Positions 1 to 9,979 of a DNA stretch of 60,000 nt are shown here, one piece after another. Source of the DNA: Symbiodinium natans (lineage: Eukaryota > Sar > Dinophyceae > Suessiales > Symbiodiniaceae). Under the pieces are notes generated by a model, which searched no databases, was not told the origin of the DNA, and saw only the letters and a program-made list of their open reading frames with translations. The DNA lies in the NCBI GenBank assembly GCA_905221605.1, contig CAJNDS010001668.1:858276-918275 (forward strand), given 5' to 3'. The translations under genes were made by a program, and so were the position numbers. How positions within the stretch are numbered: the stretch's first letter is position 1; each line of letters opens with the position of its first letter.

Positions 1-640
1 CTAGAAGGGGCCCTTAATCTTATTCCCCTATAACCCTGATATATACCTTATATAGTCTCTATATACCTTAGTAGCCCCCAAAGAACCTGTAAGGAACCCC
101 GGAGGTCCCTTATAAGGGTCCCTCCTTTGGTCCCTTGGGTTGAGGACGTTGGGCCTTGGGGGAGGTTCGGGTTTAGGGTTACCGCCCCATAGCATACTTA
201 AACTTAATTACCCTACTTGCAACCCGGCGATGACCCATGCGACTTACGAGTGGGCTCAGAACTACAGGGCCCTCAGGGTTGGGGGTGCTGGGAGTTAGGG
301 TTCAGGCTGTCCCTAAACCCGAAACCCGCCCGCCACCCAATTTTTTGTCTTTTGGGGTAGGCGGGCGCTGGTCGAGCGCTCAGTGAGACCCTGCGACCCA
401 GGCGGGCGACCGAGCTGGCCTCCAGGCAGGCTTACCCTCCAGGCAGGCACAGGCCGAGACAGCAATAACCCAAAACCCCAAGCTGTCCGCGCACATTCTT
501 GGCTCCTGCATTGGGAGGCCCCCTGGGAAGGCCCCTGGAGACCCCTGGGTCCCCAACCCCCGTCCGCTGGGCTGAGGGGACCAGGGGCCGTTTTGTTGGG
601 GCAGGCAGGGCTCTGGCCCAAAAACTCCCTTTTGCCCAGG
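1..640. other. No gene recognised; start of window
   Basis: AT-rich then GC-rich sequence with scattered degenerate TTAGGG-like words and no convincing coding exon. The open frames that run through 383-1200 exist only because the GGCCCT repeat downstream has no stop codon in several frames. Confidence 0.5.
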
Positions 641-644
641 GCCT

Positions 645-825
645 CCTGGCCCTGGCCCTGGCCCTGGCCCTGGCCCTGGCCCTGGCCCTGGCCCTGGCCC
701 TGGCCCTGGCCCTGGCCCTGGCCCTGGCCCTGGCCCTGGCCCTGGCCCTGGCCCTGGCCCTGCCCCTGGCCCTGGCCCTGGCCCTGGCCCTGGCCCTGGC
801 CCTGGCCCTGGCCCTGGCCCTGGCC
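645..825. repeat. GGCCCT hexanucleotide array, first block
   Basis: About 30 copies of the hexamer CCTGGC with one variant (TGCCCC near 761). It can be read as Leu-Ala, Pro-Trp or Gly-Gln dipeptide repeats depending on frame and strand, which is why long spurious frames cross it. No flanking exon structure supports translation. Confidence 0.9.
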
Positions 826-1765
826 TGTTCGAGTCATCTTACCCCCTTGCGCCAAGCCAAGCTGTCCGCGCACCGGTGCTCTGGTCCTGGCCCTGGCCTC
901 TGGCCTGTTCGAGTCATCTTACCCCCTTGCGCCAAGCCAAGCTGTCCGCGCACCAATTTGTGTCTTGTTTGGGCGCTCTCCCTCTCTGGCTTTAGCACCC
1001 CCTTCACGCCAAGCCAAGCTATCCGCCACACCAGCCCTGTTTCCGTGGCGCTCTGCCCAACCCAAGCTGTTCACTGTGTGTTCTTCCTGGCTGGAGCCCC
1101 TTCGCGCCAACCAAGCCTCGCTGCCTTTCTCTGTTCCTGGCCCGTCCCTTGGGTTTTCACGGACCCTGCCTTGTTTCCGTCGCTTGTGACCTGACCTGGC
1201 CCGGCACCCCACCTTACCCCCTTCACGTCAAGGTAGGGGCCAAACCTTGGCCCTGGCCCTGGCCCTGGCCCTGGCCCTGGCCCTGGCCCTGGCCCTGGCC
1301 CTGGCCCTGGCCCTGGCCCTGGCCCTGGCCCTGGCCCTGACTAGTTTTGCGCCCTGGCCCTGGCTCTGCCCTGTCCTCTGGCCTGTTCGAGTCATATTAC
1401 CCCCTTGCGCCAAGCCAAGCTGTCCGCACACCAGTTTGTGTCCTGTTTCGGGGCGCTCTCCCTGGCTTTCGCCCCTTCGCACCAACCCAATCTGTCCTGC
1501 CTCGCTTCCGTTTGCTGCAAATTTGTGCCTGGTCCTGACCCTGACCCGGCACCCCACCTTACCCCCTTCGCGCCAAGCCGAGCTATCCGCCACACCAGCC
1601 CTGTTTCCGTGGCCCTCTGCCCGACCCAAGCAGTTCACTGTGTGTTCTTCCTGGCTGGAGCCCCTTCGCGCCAACCAAGCCTCGCTGCCTTTGTCTGTTC
1701 CTAGCCCATCCCTTCATAGCCCCTTCGCGCCAACCCAAGCTGTCTTCACGGACCCTGCCTCGTTT
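823..1765. repeat. Duplicated satellite-like unit around the hexamer arrays
   Basis: A segment starting GGCCTGTTCGAGTCAT and containing CGCCAAGCCAAGCTGTCCG occurs at 823, 899 and 1379. A longer stretch, from the CCGCCACACCAGCCCTGTTT word to the TTCACGGACCCTGCCT word, occurs at about 1020-1170 and again at about 1590-1765. Hexamer array plus flank therefore appears to have been duplicated as a higher-order unit of roughly 560 bp. No coding function is inferred. Confidence 0.75.
1247..1339. repeat. GGCCCT hexanucleotide array, second block
   Basis: About 15 further copies of the same hexamer as at 645-825, in the same orientation. It lies about 420 bp downstream of the first block, just before the second copy of the satellite-like unit. 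Confidence 0.9.
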
Positions 1766-1979
1766 CCGCACGCACCTTGTGGAAATCCCCAAAAAGGGCG
1801 TGAGTGCTGACTCATGTGATGCTTTGTAAAAAAAATAAAAGGTCTTAACTCCTTGAGAGTTGTAAGTGGGCGGTCTTGGGGTGGGTAGGTCTGCATACTA
1901 CCGCGCGCTCCCAAAGCGCGCTCCCGTTTGGCACGCCCTAAACCCTAAACCCTAAACCCTACCTAGACCACCCGTGCAC

Positions 1980-2140
1980 GTGAAAAAACAGCCCACTGCC
2001 AAAACTACCCATAAAACAGCCCAGCCCTTCAAGAGTAGCCCTTCCAAGCAAATTCAGCCCAACACAAAGTGGGAATAGCCCACAAGAAGCAAAAACAGCC
2101 CACACGAAGCAAAAGTAGCCCAACCCCAAACCCTCCAAAA
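1980..2140. repeat. Short reiterated AGCCCA-type repeat
   Basis: AACAGCCCA, AGTAGCCC and AATAGCCCA words recur every 15-30 bp, directly after a short CCCTAAA array. A second cluster of the same words lies at 14163-14250, again beside a CCCTAAA array. Function unknown. Confidence 0.6.
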
Positions 2141-2426
2141 AACCCTAAAGTGCCTGCCACGCAGCAAGGAGGCGAAGATATCGCTTGGCAAGCTTTGCAA
2201 GCTTGTTTAGGGAAGGGGTTTCGGGGCTTGGGGGTCTTAGGGGGTTTGGGGTTTAGGGATGGCAGCTTCTGGCTCATGTCTTTCGAGCAGACTTTCACAA
2301 ACACTGCGTACGCAGAAGCTGGGGCAGAAAGAAGCCAACATACCTTTAGAACACATGTAGACTTTCAAGTATGCTTGCTATGTGAGCTCATGATGCTTCC
2401 CCTTCCAGCCTCATACAGCCACGAGC

Positions 2427-4595
2427 TCAGCGTCTCTTGCGCTTGCTCTTCAAAAACTGCTTCTTCAGCAGGAGCTTTGTCTTCACAAGATGTCTCTGCA
2501 GGGATCGCAGAGCTGTGCCATGAGCATGCGTAGCCCGGCACACCCTTGCTGTACGCCCTATGAAATCTTCACATTGTGAACATTCGTAAAGAAGAGGGTT
2601 CGGTAGACACTGTCCGCCAGTCTGTAGGCAAAGGTCTGCCTCGACTGCAAAGTGATGCAGACTGTGTATTGTGGTCTTCATGGAGTAGGCAGGAAACGAC
2701 TCCTTCAGGCACTCAGTGGCAAGATAGTTGTATCCTCTTGTAATCGTCAACACGTGATCACGTACGGTTGTAACACATGCCCTGGGGAGGAAAAGGCCAT
2801 GCGAATAGAGAACTCTGAACAAATCCTGGCTTGCCTTGCAAACCCGCCGTGCTGCACGCAAGAGGTCTACCCGGGAATGGTTGACCAGACTTCGCGTGGC
2901 GAGGCCGAGCTCCAACTCCAGCCACGCAAGTAGATGCATAGTGTCTGAACCCTTGCTGTTCGTCCATGCATAGCCGTCCACCCGGGGCAAGTGCATGAAA
3001 TCCTTTGTGAATCCCCGTAGATTCAAGTTGCGTTTTTCCACTGCAGCCCAGAGCACTAGGCGGTTGTGGGCTCTTTTGAGGCGATTTCCAAGCTCAACTG
3101 AATCCCCTGGGACGAAGTCGAACCATTTGAAGAAGCGGGCCAACAAACAAATAGTCGACCCTCCGATGTCTCGTCCTAAGCCAATTTTGAAGACGTGCAG
3201 GAGGTCTCTTCGATACTTCCGGGCTGGCATTTCGCTGTCATATGGGATGCACTCCCAAGGACCCGGGGTTGACCAGGGCTCGGACTCGAAGAGGGTTTGT
3301 ATCCAAGCAGCGTCCGATGATGTGTCCTCGAACGGAAAGCCCACATCGCCTCCCAGGCACTCTGGGCATATTGGCTTGGAGGAAACCTCCCCCAAGTGAC
3401 TGTAGCATCGCTCGAAGTTGGCGACAGCTTTGTGCCACTTCGCGTCACCTTTGCATGCTATCAGCGCCCCAAAAAAACGCCGATCACCCACTTCAATACC
3501 ATGCTCAAAGAGTCTTTTCAAGTCCTGCCCACATGCGTTCAAAGCTGCATTCAGTACCTGGGGCCCTTTCTTAACAAGATGCGTCGGCAACACAAAAACC
3601 AAATGTCGGGAAAGGTATGAGTGGGTTGAAGTTGTCGGAAACTGCGAGAGGAGTTCCATCATGTCCTGTTCATCCAAAACCAGCTTGCCATCATCCACTC
3701 GCGGCCAGGATGTGGGGACATTGCAACACTTGGAGACCTTGGCGTGGTGTCGCTTGCAGGCAGAGCAATCGCTGAAGCACTCTTGCTGTTGTAGGTGTTG
3801 CGACTTTTCCGTGGGATGGCCCCAAGGTGTCTGCCAGTTCACTATGGATACCGGTTGTTTTTTTGATCCCGTACCCTCATCCCCATGAAGAATCATGGGG
3901 ATGAGGGTACGGAGCTGGTCGTCTGTGAACTTCTGGAAAACTTCGTGGGTCGGATGGCATTGATAAAACGCTTTCCAGAAGGCTAAACATCTTTGTTCAG
4001 GCTTGTCAGTTCCAGCCCAAATACATTGGGGGTAGCATTCCAGGAGCTTCTTGAGATAGTCCGATGGCTTCAAATACGGGATTCGCACGGGGTCACCATT
4101 CACCATCAAGTTTTCCCAGCTGATCGGTACTTTCAGCGACATGCCAAAAGTGTTTAGCAGGCCATGTACCCTCTTCTCAGCATCCTTCTCTGGAAAAGTG
4201 GCGGCCTTTCTGACAGCCACACATGATGAGGCATCTCGCTGGGCAGCTGCACTCACTCGTACAAGGTCGACGCACGCTGCCTTGGACTCAGATGCACGAT
4301 AAAGCCCACGCTGAGTTTTGGGAAGTTTTGGGAGGTTTTTAGGCTTCTTCAGAAGGGGTTTCAGGGTATTGGGACTTAGAATTTCAATCCAGGGCACACC
4401 ATCACTCACCATCTCAGCGAGCTGATGCATCAATTCGCCAGCCTCCTGCTGTTCATCTTCAACACCTGGCTTGCTGCGCACTGCTTGTGCCTCGAACTCT
4501 GACACTCTAACTGCAGAATGCATAGTGTTGGTATGTGTACGAAATTTTTCCACAAAGCAGTCTCCCCACAAATCAGCATCCGTTGTGAAGAGCAA
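2427..4595 (-). CDS. Unrecognised large ORF, transposon-like multicopy family suspected
   Basis: An uninterrupted minus-strand frame of 722 codons ends in a basic tail (LKSKRKRR). The first codon of the open stretch is TTG; the first ATG is about 25 codons in (4521-4523), so the 5' end is probably an exon boundary or that ATG. Landmarks are an IPMILHGDEG segment near residue 235, Cys pairs (CSAC..HHAKVSKCC near 275 and CPEC near 415), and an RRDLLHVFKIGLGRDIGG segment. The long intronless frame, paired Cys motifs and acidic positions recall a transposase or other element-encoded protein, and I have the impression of similar multicopy ORFs in dinoflagellates. I cannot assign a family. It is downstream of, and collinear with, the other minus-strand genes. 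Confidence 0.6.
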   Translation of the reverse strand: MLFTTDADLWGDCFVEKFRTHTNTMHSAVRVSEFEAQAVRSKPGVEDEQQEAGELMHQLAEMVSDGVPWIEILSPNTLKPLLKKPKNLPKLPKTQRGLYRASESKAACVDLVRVSAAAQRDASSCVAVRKAATFPEKDAEKRVHGLLNTFGMSLKVPISWENLMVNGDPVRIPYLKPSDYLKKLLECYPQCIWAGTDKPEQRCLAFWKAFYQCHPTHEVFQKFTDDQLRTLIPMILHGDEGTGSKKQPVSIVNWQTPWGHPTEKSQHLQQQECFSDCSACKRHHAKVSKCCNVPTSWPRVDDGKLVLDEQDMMELLSQFPTTSTHSYLSRHLVFVLPTHLVKKGPQVLNAALNACGQDLKRLFEHGIEVGDRRFFGALIACKGDAKWHKAVANFERCYSHLGEVSSKPICPECLGGDVGFPFEDTSSDAAWIQTLFESEPWSTPGPWECIPYDSEMPARKYRRDLLHVFKIGLGRDIGGSTICLLARFFKWFDFVPGDSVELGNRLKRAHNRLVLWAAVEKRNLNLRGFTKDFMHLPRVDGYAWTNSKGSDTMHLLAWLELELGLATRSLVNHSRVDLLRAARRVCKASQDLFRVLYSHGLFLPRACVTTVRDHVLTITRGYNYLATECLKESFPAYSMKTTIHSLHHFAVEADLCLQTGGQCLPNPLLYECSQCEDFIGRTARVCRATHAHGTALRSLQRHLVKTKLLLKKQFLKSKRKRR
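3869..3912. repeat. Perfect 20-bp inverted repeat inside a coding frame
   Basis: Arms 3869-3888 and 3893-3912 are exact reverse complements around the 4-base loop AGAA, giving a strong hairpin. It lies inside the 722-codon minus-strand frame, covering the codons around the HGDEG motif, and does not break the frame. Confidence 0.95.
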
Positions 4596-4796
4596 CAGAT
4601 GTCTTGAAACTCAAAGGCGCGCCATGCACAGACACCATCTTAGACAATAAGGAATTCGGGATTTGTGTGAGCTACCTTGTTGAGGGACCCCAACTGATAT
4701 AGAGCCAAACGGTGCACCCCTAATTTCAGAAACATCCATATAAAGTGCATGGCAGCTGCGGCGCCACATCAACCGAAGAAAGCACACATGATGCTT

Positions 4797-7369
4797 TCAC
4801 TTCTTCTTGGGCTTCTTTGAAGCCGGGGTTTCTGGGTGCTCCTTTGGGGGGCGAACCAACTTGACCTTAGAAACAGGCTTCTTCTTTGCCGCCGCTGGTG
4901 CATCGCGTGGCAGCAGGCTCCTGAAGGGATTGTTGATTGCGGGCGGTGGCTTTGGGTTTCCAGACACGCATGCTATATACAGCAATTCGAACGGGTTCGA
5001 TCCTCGCGCGAGACTCGAGGCCCAGGGACAGCACAGCCCTGAGCAAGGATAGAAGGGGTTCAGGGTTTAGGGTTTATAGGGTTTATAAGGGTTTATAGGG
5101 TTTAGGGTTTATGTAGGGTTTAGGAAACGTTTATAAGGGTGGGTTTAGGGTTTATAGGGTTTTGTTTGGGCGTTTGTCTGCCTGGCTACGTTCTTATTTT
5201 AGACTTGCCTTGGGGTGCGCGCAAAAAGAGGGCTTCAGAAAGTTTTGTTGATTTGGCACTCTTGGGGAACAGGCCGAGTAGCTCTTTCTTGATTTGGTTG
5301 ATGACGCCCAGCATCTCACTCTCCAGCCTTGGGTGATCGCAGGAAAGATGGCAGGTTGTCTTGGGGTTTGGGCTTGAACAGGGCTCCTGAGCTTGGTTGG
5401 TCAAAGTGGCTCGCGAGTAAACCCTTCCACAGCACCAGTCGTGTGCTTGGTAGCCAAGTCCTCCTCGAGCTTCTGCATGCTGGTCACGGAAGCTTCAAGT
5501 TGCACCGACATCCTGCGCCGAAACCAGAGGGTTTAGGGTCGGGCTGACAGGGTTTAGAGGGTTTAGAATTAGGGCGAGGGCCGGTTAGGGTTAAGCAAGG
5601 CAAATGATGCTGCTTTGCAGAACACGGTTTTTGTAGCCAAGAAACTGTGTCTGTTTGGCCGTGATGGGATCCAAGTCCTGGTAGAGCTCTAGTACGACGT
5701 TGAGTTTCCTTCTTCTCTTGGATATGCAATCAGTCATCTTGTTGGCGTAGGTGCTCGCCCGGGCGTCAGGGTCTACCTCAGGTATGCCAGCCCTCTTGCG
5801 AATCGCTAGAACCTCTTTGGGATCCGTCAACTGATCTGTGTTTTTCAGCTTGTCCAAATCCAGCTCACTATCATCCTCACCTGTGTCAGGAGAACTATGA
5901 AGCAACGCTGAACTCGACAAACTAGATCACCACAGTAGAAGACAACAATGCCCCGCACCTGGAGGCTTGGCGGCTGGGCCCTCGTTGGACGCCAGCGGTC
6001 CTGTCATGCCCTGAGCCTGAAACTGGGATGACTGGCGCCGAATAACTCGATCCATCTGCCTTGGCAGGGCAGTATACTTACCATCGGTCGTGAGGGGACT
6101 TCAAGGGACTTGAGGGAAACTCGAGCATGCCCACAGGCTCCATTTATACAGCCACTGCTTTGTGAAAAGTTCGGGAGGCTCAGGTGTTTAGGGAGGGGCT
6201 TTGAGGTTGGGTTGAAAGGACATGAGCGAACTATTGCAGTTTGATGCAATCATGAGACCTGTGGCTGGCTCGCACGGTCTTCTCGCACCAATAGAGAATC
6301 AAGTCATGTTCATAGGTGTCACGCCTGTGTGTCAAGCCCCAGAGCTAAAAAACACATTGCTGCACGTTGGCCTACACGCTGCCTGCAAAATCGCTTCGGG
6401 TCCTTCAAGCAGTACTCCTTGATAGCATTCCGCCTCTTCCTTGGACAATGAAGCACAGCACTGTGTACTCCTACAGCGTTGGAACTTCCGCATTGTGGCT
6501 GTTGTGCAAGAGACAAGTTTCTCGGAGTACCCCCACTCCTCCATCTGGGCCTCTGTAGCGTACTCCCCTTCGATGACCAGCTCATTCTCGAAGTAGGATT
6601 CCTGGATCTCCTTCAACTCGGAAATGAAGCATTCCTGCACCACTTCACATGTGCACACAAAGACACAAACAACTACAACAACTTGTCGAGTAAAGGGAAC
6701 ACTGCATCACAGCGAGTCCGGATTGTATCCACATGAAGCGAAAATCTTTTCGAGCGACTTTCTGGCGGTTCCTTTCTTGTGGAACTCCTCGACGAAGCGT
6801 TTATCGACCTTAAAGGTCCCGTCGGCTTTGGGAGTTACTACCCTGCGCAGCCGCCTGTCGATTGCGCCAGGCGTTAGGGAAGGCTCGTTGTGTGGCGGCC
6901 GCTCCGACTCTTCATCGTCTAGCGAAGGGATTGCCCCCTCTGTTGTAGCCAGTGCTGCGTGTGCCGCTTGCGTGGAGGGGTTCATCGGCGGAGGCTGGGA
7001 CTGCTGCGCATGGGCTGGTTTGGTTGGGCTTGCAGTTGGGCTGGGTTCCAGCGACTCTTTGCTGGGGCCTGTGCTCACCTCTGGGGCGGGTGATTCCTTC
7101 TCGTTCGTTGGGGTGGGTGGTTCCTGCTGGCTCTCTTTTTCAGACAACCCACCTTGAGGTCCACCTTCATCACCTGAGCTCGAGCCAGAGGATAAGTAAG
7201 ACGCAGAAGCTTGAAAATCAGGCTGGCGGTCTTGTGAACAAGCCTCTGTCTTAGGTGCTGGTGGAAGCATTGGCGGAGGTGGCTTGGTGATTGGCGCCGG
7301 GGTCTGAGATGAGTCGGCCAACGTGGACTCAAAGGACTTGGAAGAGGGCAATGCTACCTTGGTTTCGAC
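4797..7369 (-). CDS. Multi-exon Ser/Pro-rich gene, dinoflagellate multicopy family suspected
   Basis: Minus-strand exons in order: 7369-6719; 6634 to about 6400 (boundaries within it unclear); a short exon near 6030-5960; about 5890-5620; about 5330-5190; and a terminal exon from about 4960 to the TGA at 4797. The first exon is preceded by TTTAG|GTC and continues the frame of a low-complexity Ser/Pro/Glu-rich region. It ends in a compact segment (DKRFVEEFHKKGTARKSLEK, then FASCGYNP) before a GA donor. The next exon starts GAATGCTTC and gives ISELKEIQESYFENELVI and MEEWGYSEK in phase. Later exons give LTDPKEVLAIRKRAGIPEV and RRKLNVVLELYQDLDPI. The end is a lysine-rich tail (PASKKPKKK). The upstream 5' exon is not identified. 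The product is unknown; a basic nuclear or element-encoded protein would fit. Confidence 0.55.
5050..5170. repeat. Telomere-like TTTAGGG/TTTATAGGG block
   Basis: Degenerate TTTAGGG and GTTTATAGGG repeats on the plus strand lie between two minus-strand exons. On the sense strand of the host gene they read CCCTAAA and sit toward the 3' end of the intron. Confidence 0.8.
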
Positions 7370-7566
7370 CTAAACCTATAAACCTGATAAACCCTAAACC
7401 CTATAACCCTAAATTTAGGTGACGATGCACTATATCTACTGGAGTCAGTTGATGGTCACCTAAGTTTTAGGTGACTACTGGCCTGCAAGCCGACAAGCCC
7501 TCACCCCCAAACATCCCCCCCCCCCCTTTAAAACACTGAGCTATGGCAAACATATTCTGGTTTCAG
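7370..7566. other. Intergenic or intronic: short arrays, small inverted repeat, poly-C
   Basis: Contains ACCCTATAAACC-type repeats at 7374-7412. An inverted TTAGGTGAC ... GTCACCTAA pair spans about 7416-7463, and a pure C run lies at about 7517-7527. No exon recognised. Confidence 0.5.
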
Positions 7567-7698
7567 TCAGCTGTCTGGTACTGAAGAGAGAGTCCCCTCG
7601 CGGTCTGCGGGTGGTTCGGGTAGAGAGGCACTAGCCTTCCCACAACCTTTGCCCTTGCTCCTTCTCGCTCGCAGTCGCGCCAGCGCTTCCTTGGCCTC
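7567..7698 (-). CDS. Orphan terminal exon, Arg/Lys-rich
   Basis: A polypyrimidine tract and CAG acceptor (TTTTTTCAG, 7707-7699) lead into an open exon that begins EAKEALARLRARRSKGKG and ends SSVPDS with a TGA at 7567-7569. It is exactly 44 codons including the stop, in phase 0. It is most likely the last exon of a minus-strand gene whose other exons lie upstream, perhaps within 7700-8900. A minus-strand stretch at 8875-8585 (VGRFDFEVLELRQYPYGYAK) is a possible partner. Function unknown. Confidence 0.55.
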   Translation of the reverse strand, partial: EAKEALARLRARRSKGKGCGKASASLPEPPADREGTLSSVPDS

Positions 7699-7699
7699 C

Positions 7700-8850
7700 T
7701 GAAAAAATATACATTGTATCCATTGTACCCATTAAACGAGCTTGCCCTTACACAACTTTGGACATGTGTGACTGATCCAAAAGCCACGCTAAGTCGTGGC
7801 CTCCAGCTCCGTGGCCACGTTCTTCGAGGAGTCAGCCATACCCACGGCCACTAGCTCAGCTGGACACTTTGTGCGAAGACAGGCTAGCCCGTCCTCTAAA
7901 GTGCCAGTCGACCACTGTCTGCTAGCAACAGGCAGAGAAGACATCCCATCCTATTCCTCGAGCATTGTGTAAGCAACCTCCACATTTGGTAGCACATGTG
8001 GAATCCATGTGAGAGTCCAAGAATTGGCCTGCGATTCAGGAATTTTGGGTGTCTTTCGGTTCCAATTCAGGCTTGATCCCTGTTGATTTATACATGGTGT
8101 TAGGGGTTCCGCTAAATTCCGCCTTATTTCCGGGTAATTCCGCCTTATTTCCGGGTAATTCCGCCTTTTCCTTCAGGCTTTGAGGGTGGGTTGTTCAGGC
8201 TTTTAGGTGGGGAATCGGTTGCAAATTCAGGGTTTGCACGCTTTCTGGGGCAGGACTTCAGGCTTTCTTTGTCGGGTTCAGGGCTTGGGGGCCCTAAATT
8301 CCGCTTCAATTCAGGGGTTCAGGCTTTACGCGCCGGCTTCAGGGCTTGGAGGCTTGAATTCAGGCTTTCAACTTTTCAAGCTCTTTCACTTCAGGGCAAT
8401 CAGGCTTTTCCGCTTTCGGAACCAGCGATGTCATCAGGGTGATTTGGAAGGAGGCTTGCATCCCTTCGAAGTCGGCTACACAAAAGGTGGAACACGCCCT
8501 CTCCACTCAGCTGGAATCTGAAGGCTTGTGCCTCCGCGGAGATAGCGAACAACTGGCTCCAGGCCAGCTGTGCGCCATGTACTGTCAGCGCTGGTCAGCT
8601 GGGCACAGAGTTCTGGCAAAGGTAAGGAAGTGTCCTGGGCTGAGGGGTTTGATTTGGTGGGTCAAAGGTTCATGTGTCAGTCGTCTCCCATACAGCCTGG
8701 TATCCGCTGGAACATGCCTTTCTTGCGCTTGTAGTCGGGGCAATAAAGACACCAACGCCTTCGCATAACCATATGGGTATTGCCTGAGCTCCAGCACTTC
8801 GAAATCGAAGCGTCCTACCATGGTGTGTGCACACAACAGGTCTCCACCAG
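7700..8850. other. No firm gene; TTCAGGC-rich low-complexity stretch
   Basis: 8090-8420 is built from reiterated words (AATTCCGCCTTATTTCCGGGT twice in tandem near 8115-8165, then many TTCAGGCTT and TTCAGGGCTT words). Open frames through it on the plus strand are composition artefacts. 8585-8875 has a minus-strand open frame that may be an exon of the 7567-7698 gene, but no splice sites could be fixed. Confidence 0.4.
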
Positions 8851-8913
8851 CCAGACCTATAAAATAATGCGTCAATAGGAGATCCCTGTTGACGTATTAT
8901 TTTATAGGTCTGG
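8851..8913. repeat. MITE-like hairpin, 25-bp arms
   Basis: Arms 8851-8875 and 8889-8913 (CCAGACCTATAAAATAATGC...) pair at 24 of 25 positions around a 13-nt loop. It is immediately followed by a tandem direct repeat of GCACATATAGGTATTGTG (8917-8953). It lies just past the 3' end of the methyltransferase-like gene and resembles a foldback element. Confidence 0.9.
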
Positions 8914-8957
8914 TTGGCACATATAGGTATTGTGGCACATATAGGTATTGTGGCAAG

Positions 8958-9979
8958 TTACCCAGTCTTCTTCAGGTTCTGCTTGATGCCCACGTATCGG
9001 AGTTTTCCTTTTTTGTCATAGTACCGGTAGCTGGTGGGGTAGGAGGCCTTCCTTTGACCTTTCAATAAAGGCCCACGATCCAACATTGCAAAGATCCTTC
9101 GGTCACTGACGATAACCGTTCGCTTGGGATTATCATGTCCGTGATGCTTCATCCAGAAGTGGACTTTGTAAGTCTTAGATGCCCAAAAGCAAGAAGCAAA
9201 TCCATGAGGCCTGGCACTGAACGGTGCAGAAGTGTGGAATCTAGACAAGCAACAGGAATCCCAACTCTCTTAAGCATCCGCACGAACTCTCGGAAGAACT
9301 TGGTGTCGAACATATAGGAGGAAGCTGGGTTTTCCAACAGGACAGAACCGCCCATTGCAATGCAGAGTGTCATAAGAAGAAGGCTCCTGTCCAGGACTTG
9401 TGTGCCAACTATAATCTACAATCTTCACACAGACGCCTCCCAGACTCAAGGTTACTGCGCAATCCTCGTCAACATTCGGTTTGCAGAAGATACCGATGAC
9501 AACTCCTCCCGCCCCTCTGGTGTAAGAAATGAGCGGCCCGACGACCCATTTATCTGTACGAAAGAGGAGCACTCGGTGGCGAAGATGCAGCACAACTGCG
9601 TCCACTTGCCCTGCAAGATGAGTGCGATGCACAGCCTGAGATGGGAAAGGAAGGGCTGGGGCTCCAGGATAACAGTGCACTGCAAAGAGGCATGGTTCGG
9701 AGTAGGGGTTGTTGGGTTCATGGTTTTTGTGACTCTTAAGCTAAGTCACGGAAGGCCTGAGTCAGAGTTGATATCAAACGGTGAGGTTTTGCCAGCTCTG
9801 TTCCGTCTTGCTGTAGGCCGAGCCTTGTCAAAAAGTAGATCTACAGCACGCACATTCCAGCCTTCCTGCTTGGCCAGTCGAGCAATCTTTGCCCGCCCTG
9901 CGAAAAACTCCACCAGGTCCAAGGGTTCGGGGGGATGGATGTCGACAAAGCTTGTCCACGCTGTGAGGGCAACGCACAA
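8958..9979 (-). CDS. Methyltransferase-like gene, dinoflagellate multicopy type
   Basis: Four minus-strand exons: B1 about 9979-9757, B2 9635-9465, B3 9386-9254, B4 9173-8958 (TAA stop). B1 has LDLVEFFAGRAKIARLA, which looks like motif I (hydrophobic-D/E-x-F-x-G) of Rossmann-fold SAM-dependent methyltransferases, then VRAVDLLFDKA and FDINSDSG. B2 gives LRLCIALILQ and ATECSSFVQINGSSGR. B3 gives TLCIAMGGSVLLENPASSY, and B4 gives VHFWMKHHGHDNPKRTVIVS, a DRGPLLKGQRKASYPT segment and a basic end (NLKKTG). The layout recalls a C5-methyltransferase-like fold, but the PCQ catalytic loop is not evident; the SxFVxING segment occupies its place. B2-B3 fits a GA-AG intron and B3-B4 a GT-AG intron, both in phase. 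The B1-B2 junction did not phase, so a microexon may be missing. Such genes may be retrotransposon cargo. Confidence 0.65.

Noticed and set aside
313-1810. Long open frames encoding Gly-Gln, Leu-Ala or Pro-Trp dipeptides on both strands
   Set aside because: All arise from the GGCCCT hexamer, which lacks stops in several frames; there are no splice sites, homology or coding signal outside the repeat.
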